Notes: a model not told the origin generated them from the letters alone. A stretch of 64,000 bases of DNA from Takakia lepidozioides (GCA_030704615.1 CM060734.1:42982042-43046041), one strand, 5' to 3'. Positions 20,461 through 33,129 are shown, counted from the stretch's first letter. A program made the numbers and translations.

Positions 20461-23400
20461 AGAATCAGTGACAGGTGGACGCATGATAACTTCAGGGAAA
20501 TGGCCGGCGGAAGGAAGGACAGAAGCCAGTTTAGAAATAGACACGTGGAAGTCAGGGCGCGACACACAGCTGAGAAGGAAGTGCAAGAACAGGTGTCATC
20601 AAGAAAGAGGACAAGAATGGCCGTCAAAATACCTAATTAGCACGTCAATTCGGATGAATGGCGGGCCCATTAATGAATACGGAAAAGGGGCAACAGAACA
20701 AACGACAAGTACAGAAAAGCGAAATTCTTGTCACATGTGTTATCCTAGTGGACAGTCCAGCAGGGAAAGTCCACTAAAGAAAATTAAATCTTAAATCCAG
20801 TCACAGAGGTTACAGCCAATCGAAAGCCAGAAAATGGATCAAGAAATTAGAGGGAATTTAAGCGCAAGAGTCGGCGTTGTTCTAAGTAACGGGCGTCTCG
20901 ACGGGACAAACCATCAAGGCTATAGCTTTGAAGCTATGGAGGAACTAACAGACTATACGCTCACAATATTACTTACGCAGTGGCATAGGCACGGAAGAAC
21001 AAAGCGGATCTTTTCTCTTAATCGATGCTTGCAAGCCCCGCAGGCTTACAAGAAATTACGCATAGCTTTTTGTGGCAACCATACGTTTATGCTTTGTGCC
21101 CTGCAGGCATTTCTTCAATTGTTACAGCCAAAACATTTCTGTGGGTCTAGAATGAAGAGAGTGAGAGGAATGGAAGAAATCAGGGTGAAGAGCACCACAA
21201 TCCTGCAGAAACAAACGATTGCTACTCCTCAGGCGGTATAGTTACTGAAGGAGCTGCGATTGCAAGGATTGCGAAACAAAGATTGGACATTGCACCATAG
21301 ACAGTACATGTTACAATTCTTGCAGAACTTTGAGCCTAGGACAGGAGCAACAACGGTGAAGGGAGTTGAATTAGAAATTACTCCCCTATACCTATAGCAA
21401 TTGTTTCAATTGCCAGCAGGTCAGGTGCATGTGGAGGAGCACAGGGCAAGACTGCAAATAGGGGACTTATTCCAAGAAGGGAGTTTCTTTAAAACTCAGG
21501 GTTATGCTTGTACCAAGGCCGTGTACCCAGGGCTAAAGGAGGTAGGCCAGGTATTGAACGTTCTGTTTGCCATGAAACAGAACCAACAGTATTTGAGCAG
21601 ATCCTTCACAGAGGAAATACTCAAAGCCCTGAGAGGAGAAGAGGTAGAATGGGCGGACATAATGTACAACGCACTGGTAGAGGAGATGAAAAGATTACAA
21701 GGCACTGCCGCAAAATCTCCTATCATAGTGTCTGGCCCAATCATTGCTCAAATAATTCTTGATTCTGGCATACTTGATGCTCGAGAAGGAAAGGAGATGG
21801 GAGTGTTTGAGACTGAAACCACTGCAATGGAAGAGCAAGGCTCTTCACACAGTGAGGGTGGACTGGCAGGACAACCCCAGACTAAGAGACAGAGGTGGGG
21901 AAAGACTGTAGTGGCGGATCCATTGGCTTCACGGAATCCGCATGATAATGTTTCCCAAGCTCTTGTGTGCAGGAAGGGGCACAGCAGCACAGAGAACTAC
22001 TATTATTGGAAGCGGGACCTTCAGAGAGGGAAGAGGAAGTTACTTCAGTATCACAGCCATCACAGCCAGATGATCGGCCTGTCACAGAGTTACCACAAGT
22101 TGTCCATGCAGTTCCACCAGAAATAATTGATTTGGAGAAAGAAGGGTTAGATTTTCCCACTACAGAACAGGTGGTGGCAGAAATTGAGAAGGGGGACCTT
22201 CTCTATGAATATTCTGGTCTGGTCAAGGAGACAGTGATTCCAGAGGTGCAATAGTTGTCCAAGGGAAACCCTGCGGTGCATATAATACACACACCTGTGA
22301 CGGAGGTACCACAGGTAGAATGTCAAGACACTGCAGCACCGGTGACGGATGAGGTGGTTCAGGAAGAAAATCTGGTGGGACAATGGCCTGAGTGGTTCGT
22401 GAGGCATCACAATATTGAGGATCAGGGAGAACAGCAGCAAGCTCACCATGATGACCCTCAACAGGCCATGCTTATGAGTTCCATAAGCAGGACACTTAAT
22501 TTGTTGGGGACTTATGTCAAATCCCATGTTCCAACTACCCAATTGGCAGCTTTGAGAGAGGAACTCAGGAAGGAGTTTGAGGCTTGACTTGCCACTGAGT
22601 GTGCAAACAAGGTCGATGAAGAGGTCACTCTCAAGATGCAGCAAGACTTGGAGAGTGCAGAAGCAGCTTTGCAATTGGCCAAGGAACAATTGATTGAGGC
22701 AGGCCTCGCGCAAGACCAGTTGCACGAAGCACATAAGCAACAGCTATACCAAATGCAGTTGAAGCATAAAAGCAAGTTGCAAGAAGTGAAGGCACTACAT
22801 ACAGAGTTGCAGACAGTGCATGACAGAATGGTCATACAATGTGCTACACTCACAACTATGCTTGATCAAAGTACAATAGAAATAAACAGTCAAGCGGAAA
22901 AATGTACGAAGGCAGAGGCAGAGAATGTTGAGCAATTGAAACTCATTGTCGATATGAAGAATACAATCTGTCGCAATGAGAGTACTTTCAAGCAATACAG
23001 GCAGGTTGAAGCTGACCAAGAGAGGTACATCCTTGAGTTGCAACAAACACTCATGTCCAATAGAAATGAACTCTCTGTGGCTAACAAGGCTTGGAAGGAA
23101 GCCAATAATCTGGCTGCTGCCTATGCGAGTTTGGTTGAACCTCATGCGAAGCGCATGGAGGCTTTACAGCAGCAAATAGATGTGTACAGGCTCACAGAGG
23201 AGCAGACTCTAAGGGGTGCCACAAGCAACTTGGTGGATAACCACCTTATGCAGGTCTGGTTAGCACAAGGGCCAGTGGAGGGCAAAGCACGAAAGCTCAC
23301 CCAAAGCGAGATGAATGAGCTCAGATTGCAAGTGCAGAACATTGCCACAATTACTATAGACAATGTCTATAGTAGGATAGCGGAGTTACAGGAGGATGTA

Positions 23401-24700
23401 GACGGCCTGCAGACTTAAGTGGAGGACCTCACTTCAAATATCGACAAGAGAGTCTGTGTACCTGAGGAACAACTAATGGCTTCTTATTTACAAGCGAGAA
23501 CTTTGGCTTTTCAGTCTTCTTCACAAAGGGTGCAGGAGATGCCAATGGTACAAGAGCCAGTGCCACCAACACCACAACAAGTCACTGTGCCAGTAGCTGA
23601 CCCTGTTGTTACTACAGCCACACCCTAGCCCCCACAGCCTGAGGTATGGGGGAATGCTGCTTTTAACCCACCTAAAACTCCAGCTGCACAGGAGTACAGT
23701 CGGGCTATGATTATGCCCTTCAACCAAATTCCCATTGTGTTGGATTTGGCTTGGAAGGAATTTAGTCCTCCGCAGTCATTGGCACATTACTATCAAATCA
23801 TGCGCATTTGGCTGCCAGTGGCAACTAGGACTAAAGTTCTTCCGAACAATTGAGGATCATCACTTTGCACAGTACTGGCATGAGGCAGGTACCATGTTGA
23901 AGGAATTAATTGCCTTCCAAGTTGTACATGGATTCATTTATACCAAGACCAAAGAGGTAGCAAGTATTGTCATGGGCTGCGGGTTATACTACGCTGCTTG
24001 TTTTCTGGTACGTTATCACATTGAGCAGCAGAAGATGCAAACGCGCTTTATGAGTTATTCCAGTGGGGATCATTGGGTCTTACCTTCAGTGCCACCTCAT
24101 ATGTACCTATATGAGGCAAAAGTTATGATGCAAAAGGATTCTCAAATTCGTTCATGGTTTCATGCGGCCTGGAACAATTTGTCAACACAGAAATTCGGGC
24201 CTGATGATATTTTCTTTAAGGGACATGAAGCATGGAAATACTTGCACAATTCACAAGTCATTGGTACCCCACTCACCTGGACAGACAAGGAGCTCAGGGT
24301 CTTCACCAATTTTGCCATTCAGCGTTTACAGCAAGTTTTGCAGTTTAAACTTCCAGACATGGTAGGACAACATTGTATGCCCCAGAGGATTACACAAAAA
24401 GTTCGGCAGTTAAAACACGTGAGAGACAATGAGGATTCTGATACAACTGTTTCTTCAGCGGACTCTTTTGACATGGGAGAAGACTATGCAATTCAGATGG
24501 CAAAGAAGAAGCGACGGGGGTCTCCTATGCCTGAAAGATTACCTCGATATCAGCCTCCAGAGGGCCTCACATATCCAGGTAGTGTTCAATCATCTCCGTC
24601 AACCAGTGACAGACCTCGGGCTCGCACACAGAGTCCTTCACGAGACTCTCAACGTCAGAAGGGTGCTCATTCACAAAGGTTTGCTAATCCCAAACAGTAA
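20461..24700 (+). pseudogene. 3' ORF of copy X, nearly complete in length but with stops
   Basis: The longest view of the family 3' ORF, about 1,400 codons broken at 20794, 21241, 21396, about 21960, 22252, 22585, 23416 and 23626, plus a shift near 23850. In order: a basic N-terminus; a globular domain (MEELTDYTLTILLTQW, NHTFMLCALQAFLQLL) running through LEITPLYL and SGPIIAQIILDSGIL, loosely like the helical domain of plant retroelement proteins such as the 'putative plant transposon protein' family (resemblance from memory); an acidic Pro/Gln region; a coiled coil (about 22500-23420); a P/T linker; the C-terminal globular domain (HHFAQYWHEAGTMLKEL onward); and a basic Arg/Ser tail ending FANPKQ. 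Confidence 0.75.
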
Positions 24701-24739
24701 ACCGTGAGGACACGACTTTTTGAGAGGGGGAGGGGTAAA

Positions 24740-25776
24740 TGTTAGAAGGCTGCTTGGGACTTGGACACTTTTACGGGATCTGTGGGGTACCCTTAATTTT
24801 TGCACAGACTGAGACCAACAGGAGCCTTAGGGGTGACAGCAGCGCACTTTAGGGGAGGTCACACAGCCCATCACAGCCAACACAGCTCGTCACAGTCCGA
24901 CACAGCCCATCACAGCCAACACAACTCGTCACAGTCCGACACAGTCCGTCACAGCCAACACAGCTCGTCACAGCCAATACAGCCTGTCACAGTCCGACAC
25001 AGCCGACACAGCCGACACAGCCAGTCACAGCTCGACACAGCTGACACAGTCCAACACAGTCGCACAGCCAGTCACACCTTGACACAGCTGTCACGACCAT
25101 AGGAAACGGATAGCATGACAGGGAACGACTGTGGGGAACAACATCTGCGAATGAAACATGTTAGTTCACGGATGACGGTTAGTGAGGGAAACGGTTAGAA
25201 CAACGGGTAGGAAGATAAAGCCAGGAGCGCGGACTGGAAAATGATCACTTCTTGGGGAATCACTGCTGGAAGGAGTTCGGGAGCACTTCTTGGGGGGACT
25301 TCGGACATCACTGGGAGAAATGAGGCAGAGAGCGCGTCTCTGAGCAGAAAGAGCCAGAGCACGGAGTAGGAGGAGGACGACCTGTTGATGCTTAATGAAT
25401 GCAAGCAGTAGAGTTGTAATGTAGAGCAGATTAGAGACTCCATGGCTTCAGCCTGATACTTGATAGATATAAATCTGATACATACTTTATACTCACACTG
25501 TGTAGAGAGATCTGAGTGAAGCTGTGGAATGAATGGATGAGTTGATGGAATCCGATAGATTGCTGAAGCAAACTGATACTTAATTACCAACAGTAAGGTA
25601 ACTAGCTAACATGAATGTGAGAAGGAAAATAAATAGGAAACACCCCCATAATACACTAACTGTAGGTCATGACTGATTGTTCTGAGCGGGCTGAGTGCTT
25701 AGAGATTTCCAACTCTTCTATCTTGGAGTTTCCGCCTCGGATAGCGAAGGGATGGGTGAGTAAAAACCGCGCGACA
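24740..25776 (+). repeat. LTR L3 (3' LTR of copy X)
   Basis: TGTTAGAAGGCTGCTTGGG to CCGCGCGACA, preceded by the purine tract GAGAGGGGGAGGGGTAAA. CACAG minisatellite at about 24860-25093. It abuts a partial LTR of the same family, so copy X had inserted into an older LTR. Confidence 0.9.
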
Positions 25777-26240
25777 ACAGCGAACGACTGCGAGGGAACG
25801 ACATCTACAGAGGGAACATGTTACTTCAGGGATGACGGTTAGTTAGTTAGGTGGTTAGAATAGCTTGCAGGCAGATAAGGAGGGCGGCAACGGGAAGTAG
25901 GGGGACTTCACGGGGAGCGCTTCTTGGTCATGAGAGGAGGAGATCAGCGGAGAGCAAGAACGAGAGCACAGAGAAGGAGGAAAGATGAACAGTAGATGTT
26001 TATTACATGCAAAGCTGTAGTGATACTGGAGGGCAGATTAGAGTCACCATGGCATTGACCTGATATCTGATAAATCATAATCTGATACTTATTCGATACA
26101 ATCACACGGTGTAGAGAGTCATGAGTGAAGCTGTGGAATGAATGCATGTTTAACTGGAACTTAGTAGATACTGAAGCAATCTGATGCTTCAGTATTCACG
26201 GTAAGGTAAATTGATAACATGAAGGCAAGAAGAAGTACAA
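25777..26240 (+). repeat. Partial LTR of the L5 subtype
   Basis: Matches about 35192-35660 of LTR L5 (GGTTAGTTAGTTAGGTGG, GCAGATAAGGAGGGCGG, and the shared GAAGGCAAGAAG segment). It is cut on the left by L3 and breaks off on the right at about 26240. Confidence 0.75.
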
Positions 26241-26261
26241 ATGTCATCAATTAATGTCATG

Positions 26262-26325
26262 ATCATCCCCAAAATGAGATCCACTCCATCGATCTCGTTA
26301 ATGGTGACGTGGAATATCAAGACGT
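26262..26325 (-). pseudogene. Chromovirus protease scrap
   Basis: About 45-60 bp whose minus strand reads [14 protein letters not shown], matching the protease C-terminal segment of the chromovirus at about 32145-32195 ([14 protein letters not shown]). No other part of a chromovirus is recognisable around it. Confidence 0.6.
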
Positions 26326-26454
26326 TTACCCATGTAATTTTTTTTATATTTGACTTTTATGATTTACTTCTACCTTTTCTAATGACAGGGCAGCCACGGT
26401 GTAAAACGGACGTGGCCAATTATTAATATTTATTAATTCCTTTAAAAAAATATA

Positions 26455-27300
26455 TCAGCCTATATTGGCGGTCGCATATAATTTATTATTTTTAAAATGA
26501 AGCGACCGCCCATATTGGCGGTCGCTTGTAATTTAATATTTTGTTAAATTAAGCAACCGCCTATATTGGCGGTCGCCGGTAATTTATTAATTTTTAAATG
26601 AAGCGACCGCCCATATTGGCTGTTGTTTGTATTTTATTATATTTTAAAATAAGCGACCACCTATATTGGCGGTTGGTTGAAGTTTATTATGTTTTAAATG
26701 AAGCGACCGCCCAGATTGGCGGTCGTTCTCACTTTATTATATTATATTATTATATCTTTAATATATTTTGTAAAAATATAGCGACCGCCATGTTGCGGTC
26801 GCTTTAGTTTTTATTTAAATTTAGCGACCGCCATTTAGCAGTGGTCACTTATTTTTATTTTTATTCTTAAATAAAGCGACCGCCGTTTGGTGGTCGCTTC
26901 TTTAGTAAATTTTTGAAAAATGCAGCAACCGCCATTTTGCGGCCGTCGCTATATTTGTTAATAAACAATACAGCGACCGCCATTTGGCGGCGGTCGCTTG
27001 ATTTAATTTTGATTCTTAAATTAAGCGACCACCTACTGGCGGTTGCTTATTTAATATATTTAAAAAAAATGAAGCGACCGCCATTTAGCGGCGGTCGCTT
27101 ATTTTTATTTTGAATCTTGAATTAAGCAACCGCCAGTAGGCGATCGCTTATTTAATATATTTTTAAAAAATGGAGCGATCGCCATGTGGCGGTCGCTCTT
27201 CTTGTTGTTATAAATATAGCGACCGCTATGCGGCGGTTGTGTATTTTTTTTTTTTTGGAAATCCAGGAACCCGCCGTGTGGCGGTTTTGTTTAAAAAAAA
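26455..27300. repeat. GCGACCGCC...GGCGGTCGC palindrome array (left copy)
   Basis: About a dozen inverted units of the form AAGCGACCGCCAT...TGGCGGTCGCTT, with the two arms separated by 2-8 bp, alternating with 30-50 bp AT-rich spacers (TAATTTATTATTTTTAAA-like). The units are diverged from each other. Arrays of short GCGACxG inverted units near the ends are a known feature of plant CACTA elements. The same motif forms a second array at 46925-47990. Confidence 0.9.
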
Positions 27301-27544
27301 AAAATCATGAAGCGGCGCCTGGCCAACCACGTGGCGAGGTGTCGCGGGTCAGGAAAAACGAAACAAATGGGAAGGGGGGGGGAAGGTGGTTTTGAACCCT
27401 TGACCTCTCCCTTGTGGGTGCGCATGGCGAGGTGCGACTGGCCAGTCGCGCCGAGTTGACACGTGGCAAGGCACCACTTCAAGCATAATGCCATGGGGGG
27501 GGGGGGGGGGCGCTGGTGGGCGCCTATATAAACCATTCCCCCCT
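27301..27544. other. Spacer before the chromovirus, with G-runs
   Basis: Holds a run of 18 G (about 27495-27510) and TATATAAAC at about 27525. The start of a possible gene was considered but no frame supports it. Confidence 0.4.
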
Positions 27545-28273
27545 TGTCGCGCACCTCACCTCGGTAAGTTCCCCTTCAAGTCATAGTTACTGGCTTTGAT
27601 GCGCGCGCCTAACTCCCAACTTGGCCGCCGGGCCAACTTGGAGCTTCGGCCGCTCACCGGGACATAACGGTCCCCCTTTACTCTCCCACCAGACCCTCCG
27701 CCAATTTAGGCCTAGTGGAAATTCCCTTTGGTAGATGGCAGTCCGGAAATAGCTCCCCACTCCTTGGTCGCTTTCCGGCTCGCTCGCTTATTCACTAGTT
27801 TTTGGACACCAACGGGCTTGCACCGTTCTCGGGGTTACTACTCCATATATATATACTTCTGTGACTGTCCGCGGGGGTTTCACAAACAACCATGCCATTT
27901 TATGGCGAACCACCACGAAGACCCTCGATTCCCGGTGCTGAGTCGCGGTGAGTCTTGGCCCACCCACCACGGCCCCATTGGACCGTGGTGCGTCCCAAGA
28001 CTCCCCACGACTCCCACCACCAGGTCTCCGCCCCATGGTGAGTCCTATGCCAACCCCACTAAGTCCCACTAAGCTACCACCACCCCCTTGTGGAGCCACC
28101 CCCACCGCAACCCGGTGTGCGGGGCTCCACCTAGTGAGCGCCTCCGCCTCCTTGAGTGCCTTGGGCACTCAAGGGTGCTTCAGCCCCCCGTACCTATTGC
28201 TGCCACCGCCCCCACCACAGGGGCAGCCCCTCTGCGTCCCGACCCCCTGCCCTCAAGGCAAAGGGCCGCGACA
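27545..28273 (-). repeat. Chromovirus 3' LTR
   Basis: On plus it reads TGTCGCGCACC...GCCGCGACA, 729 bp, with TATATATATA at about 27845. It is near-identical to 33844-34561 and to the solo LTR at 59564-60289. Confidence 0.93.
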
Positions 28274-29182
28274 CACACCCCTACCAACAGGGAGTCGATG
28301 TCCTCATCGACTTGTCCATTCTGTAGAAACGAACATCCAAGTTGTGGCGTCCCACATCAAGGAGTTTGTTTCCGCACCATGGCGTCCCATGGCAAAGAAT
28401 CAGACCCCACACTTGACTCTACTCTCCACTAGCTAGTTCGGCCGACTTTCTCTAAGTCCCGGCCAAGGGTGGAGCCTCTCAAGCTCCTCCCAGTGCACTC
28501 TTCTTGACCCACTTCAGGGCCAAGGAACCATCATCCCCGAGGATCGAATCGCCTTACTGCAACAACATTTGCTTGCGACTTGCTCGTGATGTCGTTTTTT
28601 TGCATCACCTTGAGCAAGGGTTCGCCTTGAACCCTTTTTGACTAGGAAGTTAACCTTGAACCAACCGTGCGCCCCAATAAATACAATTGGGTCCGCCTTG
28701 GAATGCTGGCCTAAGGTACGGGAACACGCCGAAGCCGCACTACGACTTCGTCCCGAGGCTACACGATTATAGTACGTGAACGGAAGCGCGTAGCTTCCGC
28801 GTTAGCCCGCACTACAAGGCAACCCCCTCGGTAGTGCAGTTATAGTACGCGCACGCGCCAGGTGCGCACTAGCACGTGAACTCCCAACGAAGGTGCAAGT
28901 TTCCTCGCCCCTTGGGTGGGAGTCACCCGATTTCGGCACTACACAAACACACGATTGATCCAATTTACCTCTCCCACTTTGTAAGCTTTAGCATGCATTC
29001 TACACACTAGCCAACCATACCATGCATCACCATTCCAAACAAGATAGGACGCACAACATTTGGAAACCATTTCATTTATAACAAAATTTGTACAATACAA
29101 GTTTTTGCAATCGGGTTCCGGAGCTAGCTAAGCCGGGCTAAGCATGCATTTCCTCCCCCACGCTCCAAGGTTGATGTCCCCA
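28274..29182. other. Chromovirus 3' untranslated region
   Basis: Between the 3' LTR and the chromodomain stop. No long frame on minus. It contains GC-rich direct repeats (TAGTACGTGAACGG-like, 28770-28880). The segment next to the LTR reads GGTAGGGGTGTG on minus and could serve as the purine tract. Confidence 0.6.
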
Positions 29183-29581
29183 TCAACGCTTTTTCCGCTT
29201 TTGAGGTCGCCCTTCGAAAGCTGCAACCGCCTCGGATGCGTTCCCCATTTCTGAGGCACGCACCCAAGATGCCTCCACATGATGATAGCCCTTCCATTTC
29301 ACGAGATAATCCGTTTCTCGATTCTTGAACCTCCTCGACTTAAGCACTGCCTCCACCTCGTACTTAGGTTCATTTTCATGATCCAACAGCACAGGTGGCG
29401 GACACAACACTTGAGGCCGATTCGAGCGCGCTTCATCTTTGAAGTAAGGCTTCAAAAGGGAGACGTGGAATACCGGATGCACCTTGCTGTTTGCCGGCAG
29501 CTCCAGTTCATACACATCCTCATTCATAACCTTCCGGATGCGAAAAGATCCCGCATACGGAGGTATGAACTTCGGACTCAC
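29183..29581 (-). pseudogene. Chromovirus integrase C-terminus and chromodomain
   Basis: Frame of 132 residues. The start (MSPKFIPPYAGSFRIRKVMNEDVYELELP) is the integrase tail; the rest includes VHPVFHVSLLKPYF and a chromodomain from about residue 77 (PKYEVEAVLKSRR, DYLVKWKGYHHVEASWV). It keeps the Y...W aromatic positions used for methyl-lysine binding. In chromoviruses this domain steers insertion to marked chromatin. It is out of frame with the upstream integrase. Confidence 0.9.
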
Positions 29582-32179
29582 TTAGTCGAAAATTCTTGAT
29601 GTTCAACCAGACCTCCGTGCCTGCCTCAAACTTAACCTCCCTCCGCTTCCGATTCGCCTGCCGTTCATACCGTTTCCTAGCTTTGGCAATGTTGTACTTT
29701 GCGAGCTTCAACAAACGCTCGCGTTCTTCCAGCACTGCCGCCGCTGCCCGTTCCTCAACGTCTTGGGCGGCCCAACTTGTCGGCACCAGAGGTGCTTTTC
29801 TATAAACCAATACGAAAGGGGAAACTCCCGTTGCGGAATGTTTGTGTTATTATAACAGAACTCTGCTGCATCCAAGTGCTCCACCCAGTCCGATTGGTCT
29901 GCCGACACGTAATTCCGCAAGATCTGCTTCACCACGGAATTCACCCTTTCCGTTTGGCCGTCCGTCGTAGGTTGGAAGGCGGTGCTCATTTTGAGCCTCG
30001 TCCCCATTTTCTTCCAAAGTGCCCTCCAAAACTTACTTGTAAACTTTGGATTGCGGTCCGAGACAATATCCTTGGGGAGTCCATGATGCTTGAAGACGTG
30101 GGCGAAGTAAAGTCGCCCCGTCTCCTGCGCCGTTGCCGTCTCCTTGGTGGGGATGAAATAGCCCATTTTACTGAACATATCCACCACCACCATGATTGCA
30201 TCGAATCCTTTTGACCGTGGCATAGCAGTCATGAAATCCATCGAGACACTTTCCCAAGATCCCTCTGGAATTGGCAAGGGTTGTAACAGCCCCGCTTGCT
30301 TTTTGTACTCGCTCTGATTTTGTTGGCATGTGGTGCATGTCTTGACATACTCCTTGGCCTCCTCCCTCAGTTTGGGTCAGAAATACTCTTTCTTCAAGAG
30401 TGCCGCGGTGCGCTTGGCTCCGCCGTGGCCCGCAAGCGGGCCATCATGGCATTCTCTCAAGAGACTATCTCTGATCCCTCCCTTCAGTACGTAGAGACGT
30501 TTTTGCTTGTACCGGAGTAGTCCATTTTGCAAGTGGAACTGTGATTTAACCCCCATCCTCAAGTCCCGCATCACGGACTTCGCCATCTCATCCTTCTGGT
30601 AAGCCTTCCTGATCTTCCTCTGGAGCGTCGTCTCACCCTTGTACACTAGCATGAGCTACTGCTTTCTACTTAAAGCATCGGCCACCATATTGTCCCGTCT
30701 CGGTTTGTACTGGATATCCACGTTCAACACCGCCAAAATGTCTTGCCACCTAAGTTGTTTTGGGGACAACTTAGGCTGCGTGGCAAAATACTTCACCGTG
30801 ACATTGTTCGTGAACACCTTCACCGGGTTGGAACCAACATAGTGGCGCCAAAGCTCAAGGCAATGCACCACCGCTTTCATCTCTTTCTCGTGCGTTGGCC
30901 ACCATCGCTCCACTTCATTCAGTTTCTTACTTTCGTAAGCCACTGGACGTCCATCCTGCATGAGTACACCTCCAATCGCGAAGTCCGACGCATCCGTATG
31001 AATCTCAAATGGGCGGTCGAACTCCGGGATTTTCAGGACTGGAGCTTCCGCCATCCGCTGCTTCAACTCGGCAAAAGCTTGGCCACAAAAGGTATTCCAT
31101 ACCCATACCTTGGATTTACACAGAAGGTCTGACAACGGCCCCGCGATCTTGGCGAAATTTCTCACATACTTTTGGTAATAGGAGGCGAGCCCTAAGAAGG
31201 ATCGCACTCCCGGGACCGAAGTCGGAGGCTCCCAGTCCAAGATCACCCTCACCTTTCTGTCATCCACTTTTATCCCATCCTGTGTAATCACACGCCCCAG
31301 GAACTCTACTTTTGTGACCCCGAATTTGCACTTTGAAGCTTTGGCATACAACTTCCCTTCCCGTAATTTCTAGAACACCCTTCTTAGGTGCTCCAGGTGC
31401 TCTTCCTTTGTTTTCGAGTACACCAAGATGTCGTCGATGTACACGATCACAAAGTCATCCAACCACTCCTGGAAAAGGCTGTTCATTAGCGTGCTAAAGG
31501 TCGCGGGTGCGTTGGTGAGCCCAAAAGGCATCACCAAGAACTCATATGAACCATACCTTGTTCTGCACGCGGTTTTTTCTTCATCTCCTTCCGCCACTCG
31601 AATTTGATGGTAGCCAGAGCGTAAATCGATCCGGCTGAAATACTTCGCTCCTGCCAACCGGTCGAAGAGGTCGTCGATCCTTGGCAAAGGGTACCGGTTT
31701 TTTATAGTCACCTTATTCAGAGCCCTGTAGTCGACACACATCCGCAGCGTCCCATCCTTCTTGTCTGCGAATAGCACCGGGGCTCCGTAAGGTGACTTAC
31801 TCGGTCGGATGTACCCCTTTGACATTAGATCCTTGAGCTGAGTTTTCAGCTCGACCAACTCTATGTGGCTCAACCGGTAGGGCGCCTTGGCAGGCGGCTC
31901 CGATCCCGGTATCACCTTAATTTTGTGGTCAACTCCTCTTTGCGGTGGCAAGCCGCTTGGTAAATCCTCCGGCATCACATCCTGGTATTTCTCCAAGATC
32001 CCCTTGATCCAATCTAGGCTCGGCTCTCCATCGCCTTTTCCTTTCACTTGTCTTACGTAAAGCAAAAACTGGGGCTCGTGTGGCTCCTCCACGGCCCACT
32101 CCTTTGCTGTCAACAGGTTTATCCGGATTTGCTCAAAAAGGTCATTCCCAAAATGAGATCCACTCCATCGATCTCGCAA
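29520..32179 (-). pseudogene. Chromovirus pol: RT, RNase H, integrase
   Basis: One frame from 32179 to 29708 interrupted by three nonsense codons (31370-31372, 30656-30658 and 30377-30379), then a shift into 29810-29520. RT has [33 protein letters not shown] and the catalytic [10 protein letters not shown]. RNase H has HTDASDFAIGGVL, THEKEMKAVVHCL and ADALSRK. Integrase has the HHCC finger (ECHDGPLAGHGG, CTTCQQNQ) and the D,D35E residues (SMDFMTAM, DRNPKF and TDGQTERVN). The active-site residues are all present; only reading-frame damage inactivates it. Confidence 0.92.
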
Positions 32180-33003
32180 ATGGTGAAGTTCTCATGTCCC
32201 TCCCAACTCCCGCGCTGAAGAGGAACATCGAACGCCAACCTCGTCGCCAATTGTGGTTCTCCTTTGGCAGAACGCACCTCAATAGGGGCCCCCACATCAC
32301 TTGTCGGGAGTCCCAGCTTCCATGCCGTTGCCGGTGTCATGAAGGAGTGCGACGCTTCTGTGTCCACCAACAATGACACGTTAGTTCCGGAAATTATCCC
32401 ACTCACGAACAATAACTGACTCCCTTTACGCAGGGCGCCAGTCTCCTGATACAACTCACAAGAATAGTTGCCTACCTTGCAAGTCTTGGCAACCACTACC
32501 TCCACCAAGCGGCTAATGGAATCCTCGGACAACTCCGTGGTTGCCCGAGTCATGTTCAATTGTCGGGGTTTCGCGCACTTTTTGGCCATGTGCCCGGGTT
32601 CCCCGCAATTAAAGCACACTCCATCGAAGGTCACCTTCTGCCCGCCATAAGCTGCCGCACCTGGTTTTCTTTTCGGGGCACCGGGTGCCGTCTTGACGTT
32701 TGAGGGCCCTCCCTTCGATTTCCATGTGCCATAGTCGCCGCGTGGCCTATCCCACTTCTTTTCCGGTCGGAAGGAGTCACCCTCCCGCCGGGTCTTCTTG
32801 TGGTTCAGCTCTGTACGGCCTTGTCTTTCGCCCCTAGGGACATCCGAGAAACATTCAGCCCTTTCAATTGCCTCGTTCAAAGTCTTAGGTGGCTTCTCCT
32901 CCAACTTCCATCTGGCCCATGGGGCCAGTCCAGCCACAAAGTTGAAGACCATTTCTGGTTCTGCCATGTCCGCGACTTTAAGCAACAACATATTATCTCT
33001 CAC
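32119..33003 (-). pseudogene. Chromovirus gag C-terminus, zinc knuckle and protease
   Basis: 294-residue frame with a CCHC knuckle (CFNCGEPGHMAKKC) at about residue 130 and a retropepsin-like protease. The protease active site reads VDTEASHSF where the family has DTGAS/DSGAS, so the catalytic loop Gly is replaced by Glu, likely inactivating. The segment [16 protein letters not shown] ends the protease. It is separated by shifts from gag (upstream) and RT (downstream, 60-bp overlap). Confidence 0.9.
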
Positions 33004-33129
33004 CCTCTTTTACAACTCCCAGAAGGGGTCAATCTACTCGCCACAATTGACCCAAACCAGCTTAAGTATATTCACACCCCTCCTCTTCCCAAATATCTCA
33101 AATGGAAGGAACTCACCCTAACCCTGATT

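Noticed and set aside
26300-26345. Long terminal inverted repeat pairing 26310-26340 with 48030-48065
   Set aside because: The apparent similarity (GGAATAT...TTACCCATG) overlaps the chromovirus protease scrap, so it is probably chance; only the short GCAGCCACG pair was kept.
27948-28436. Proline-rich plus-strand frames in the chromovirus LTR (also at 34236-34559)
   Set aside because: Shadow frames in the GC-rich LTR on the strand opposite to coding, repeated wherever the LTR occurs.
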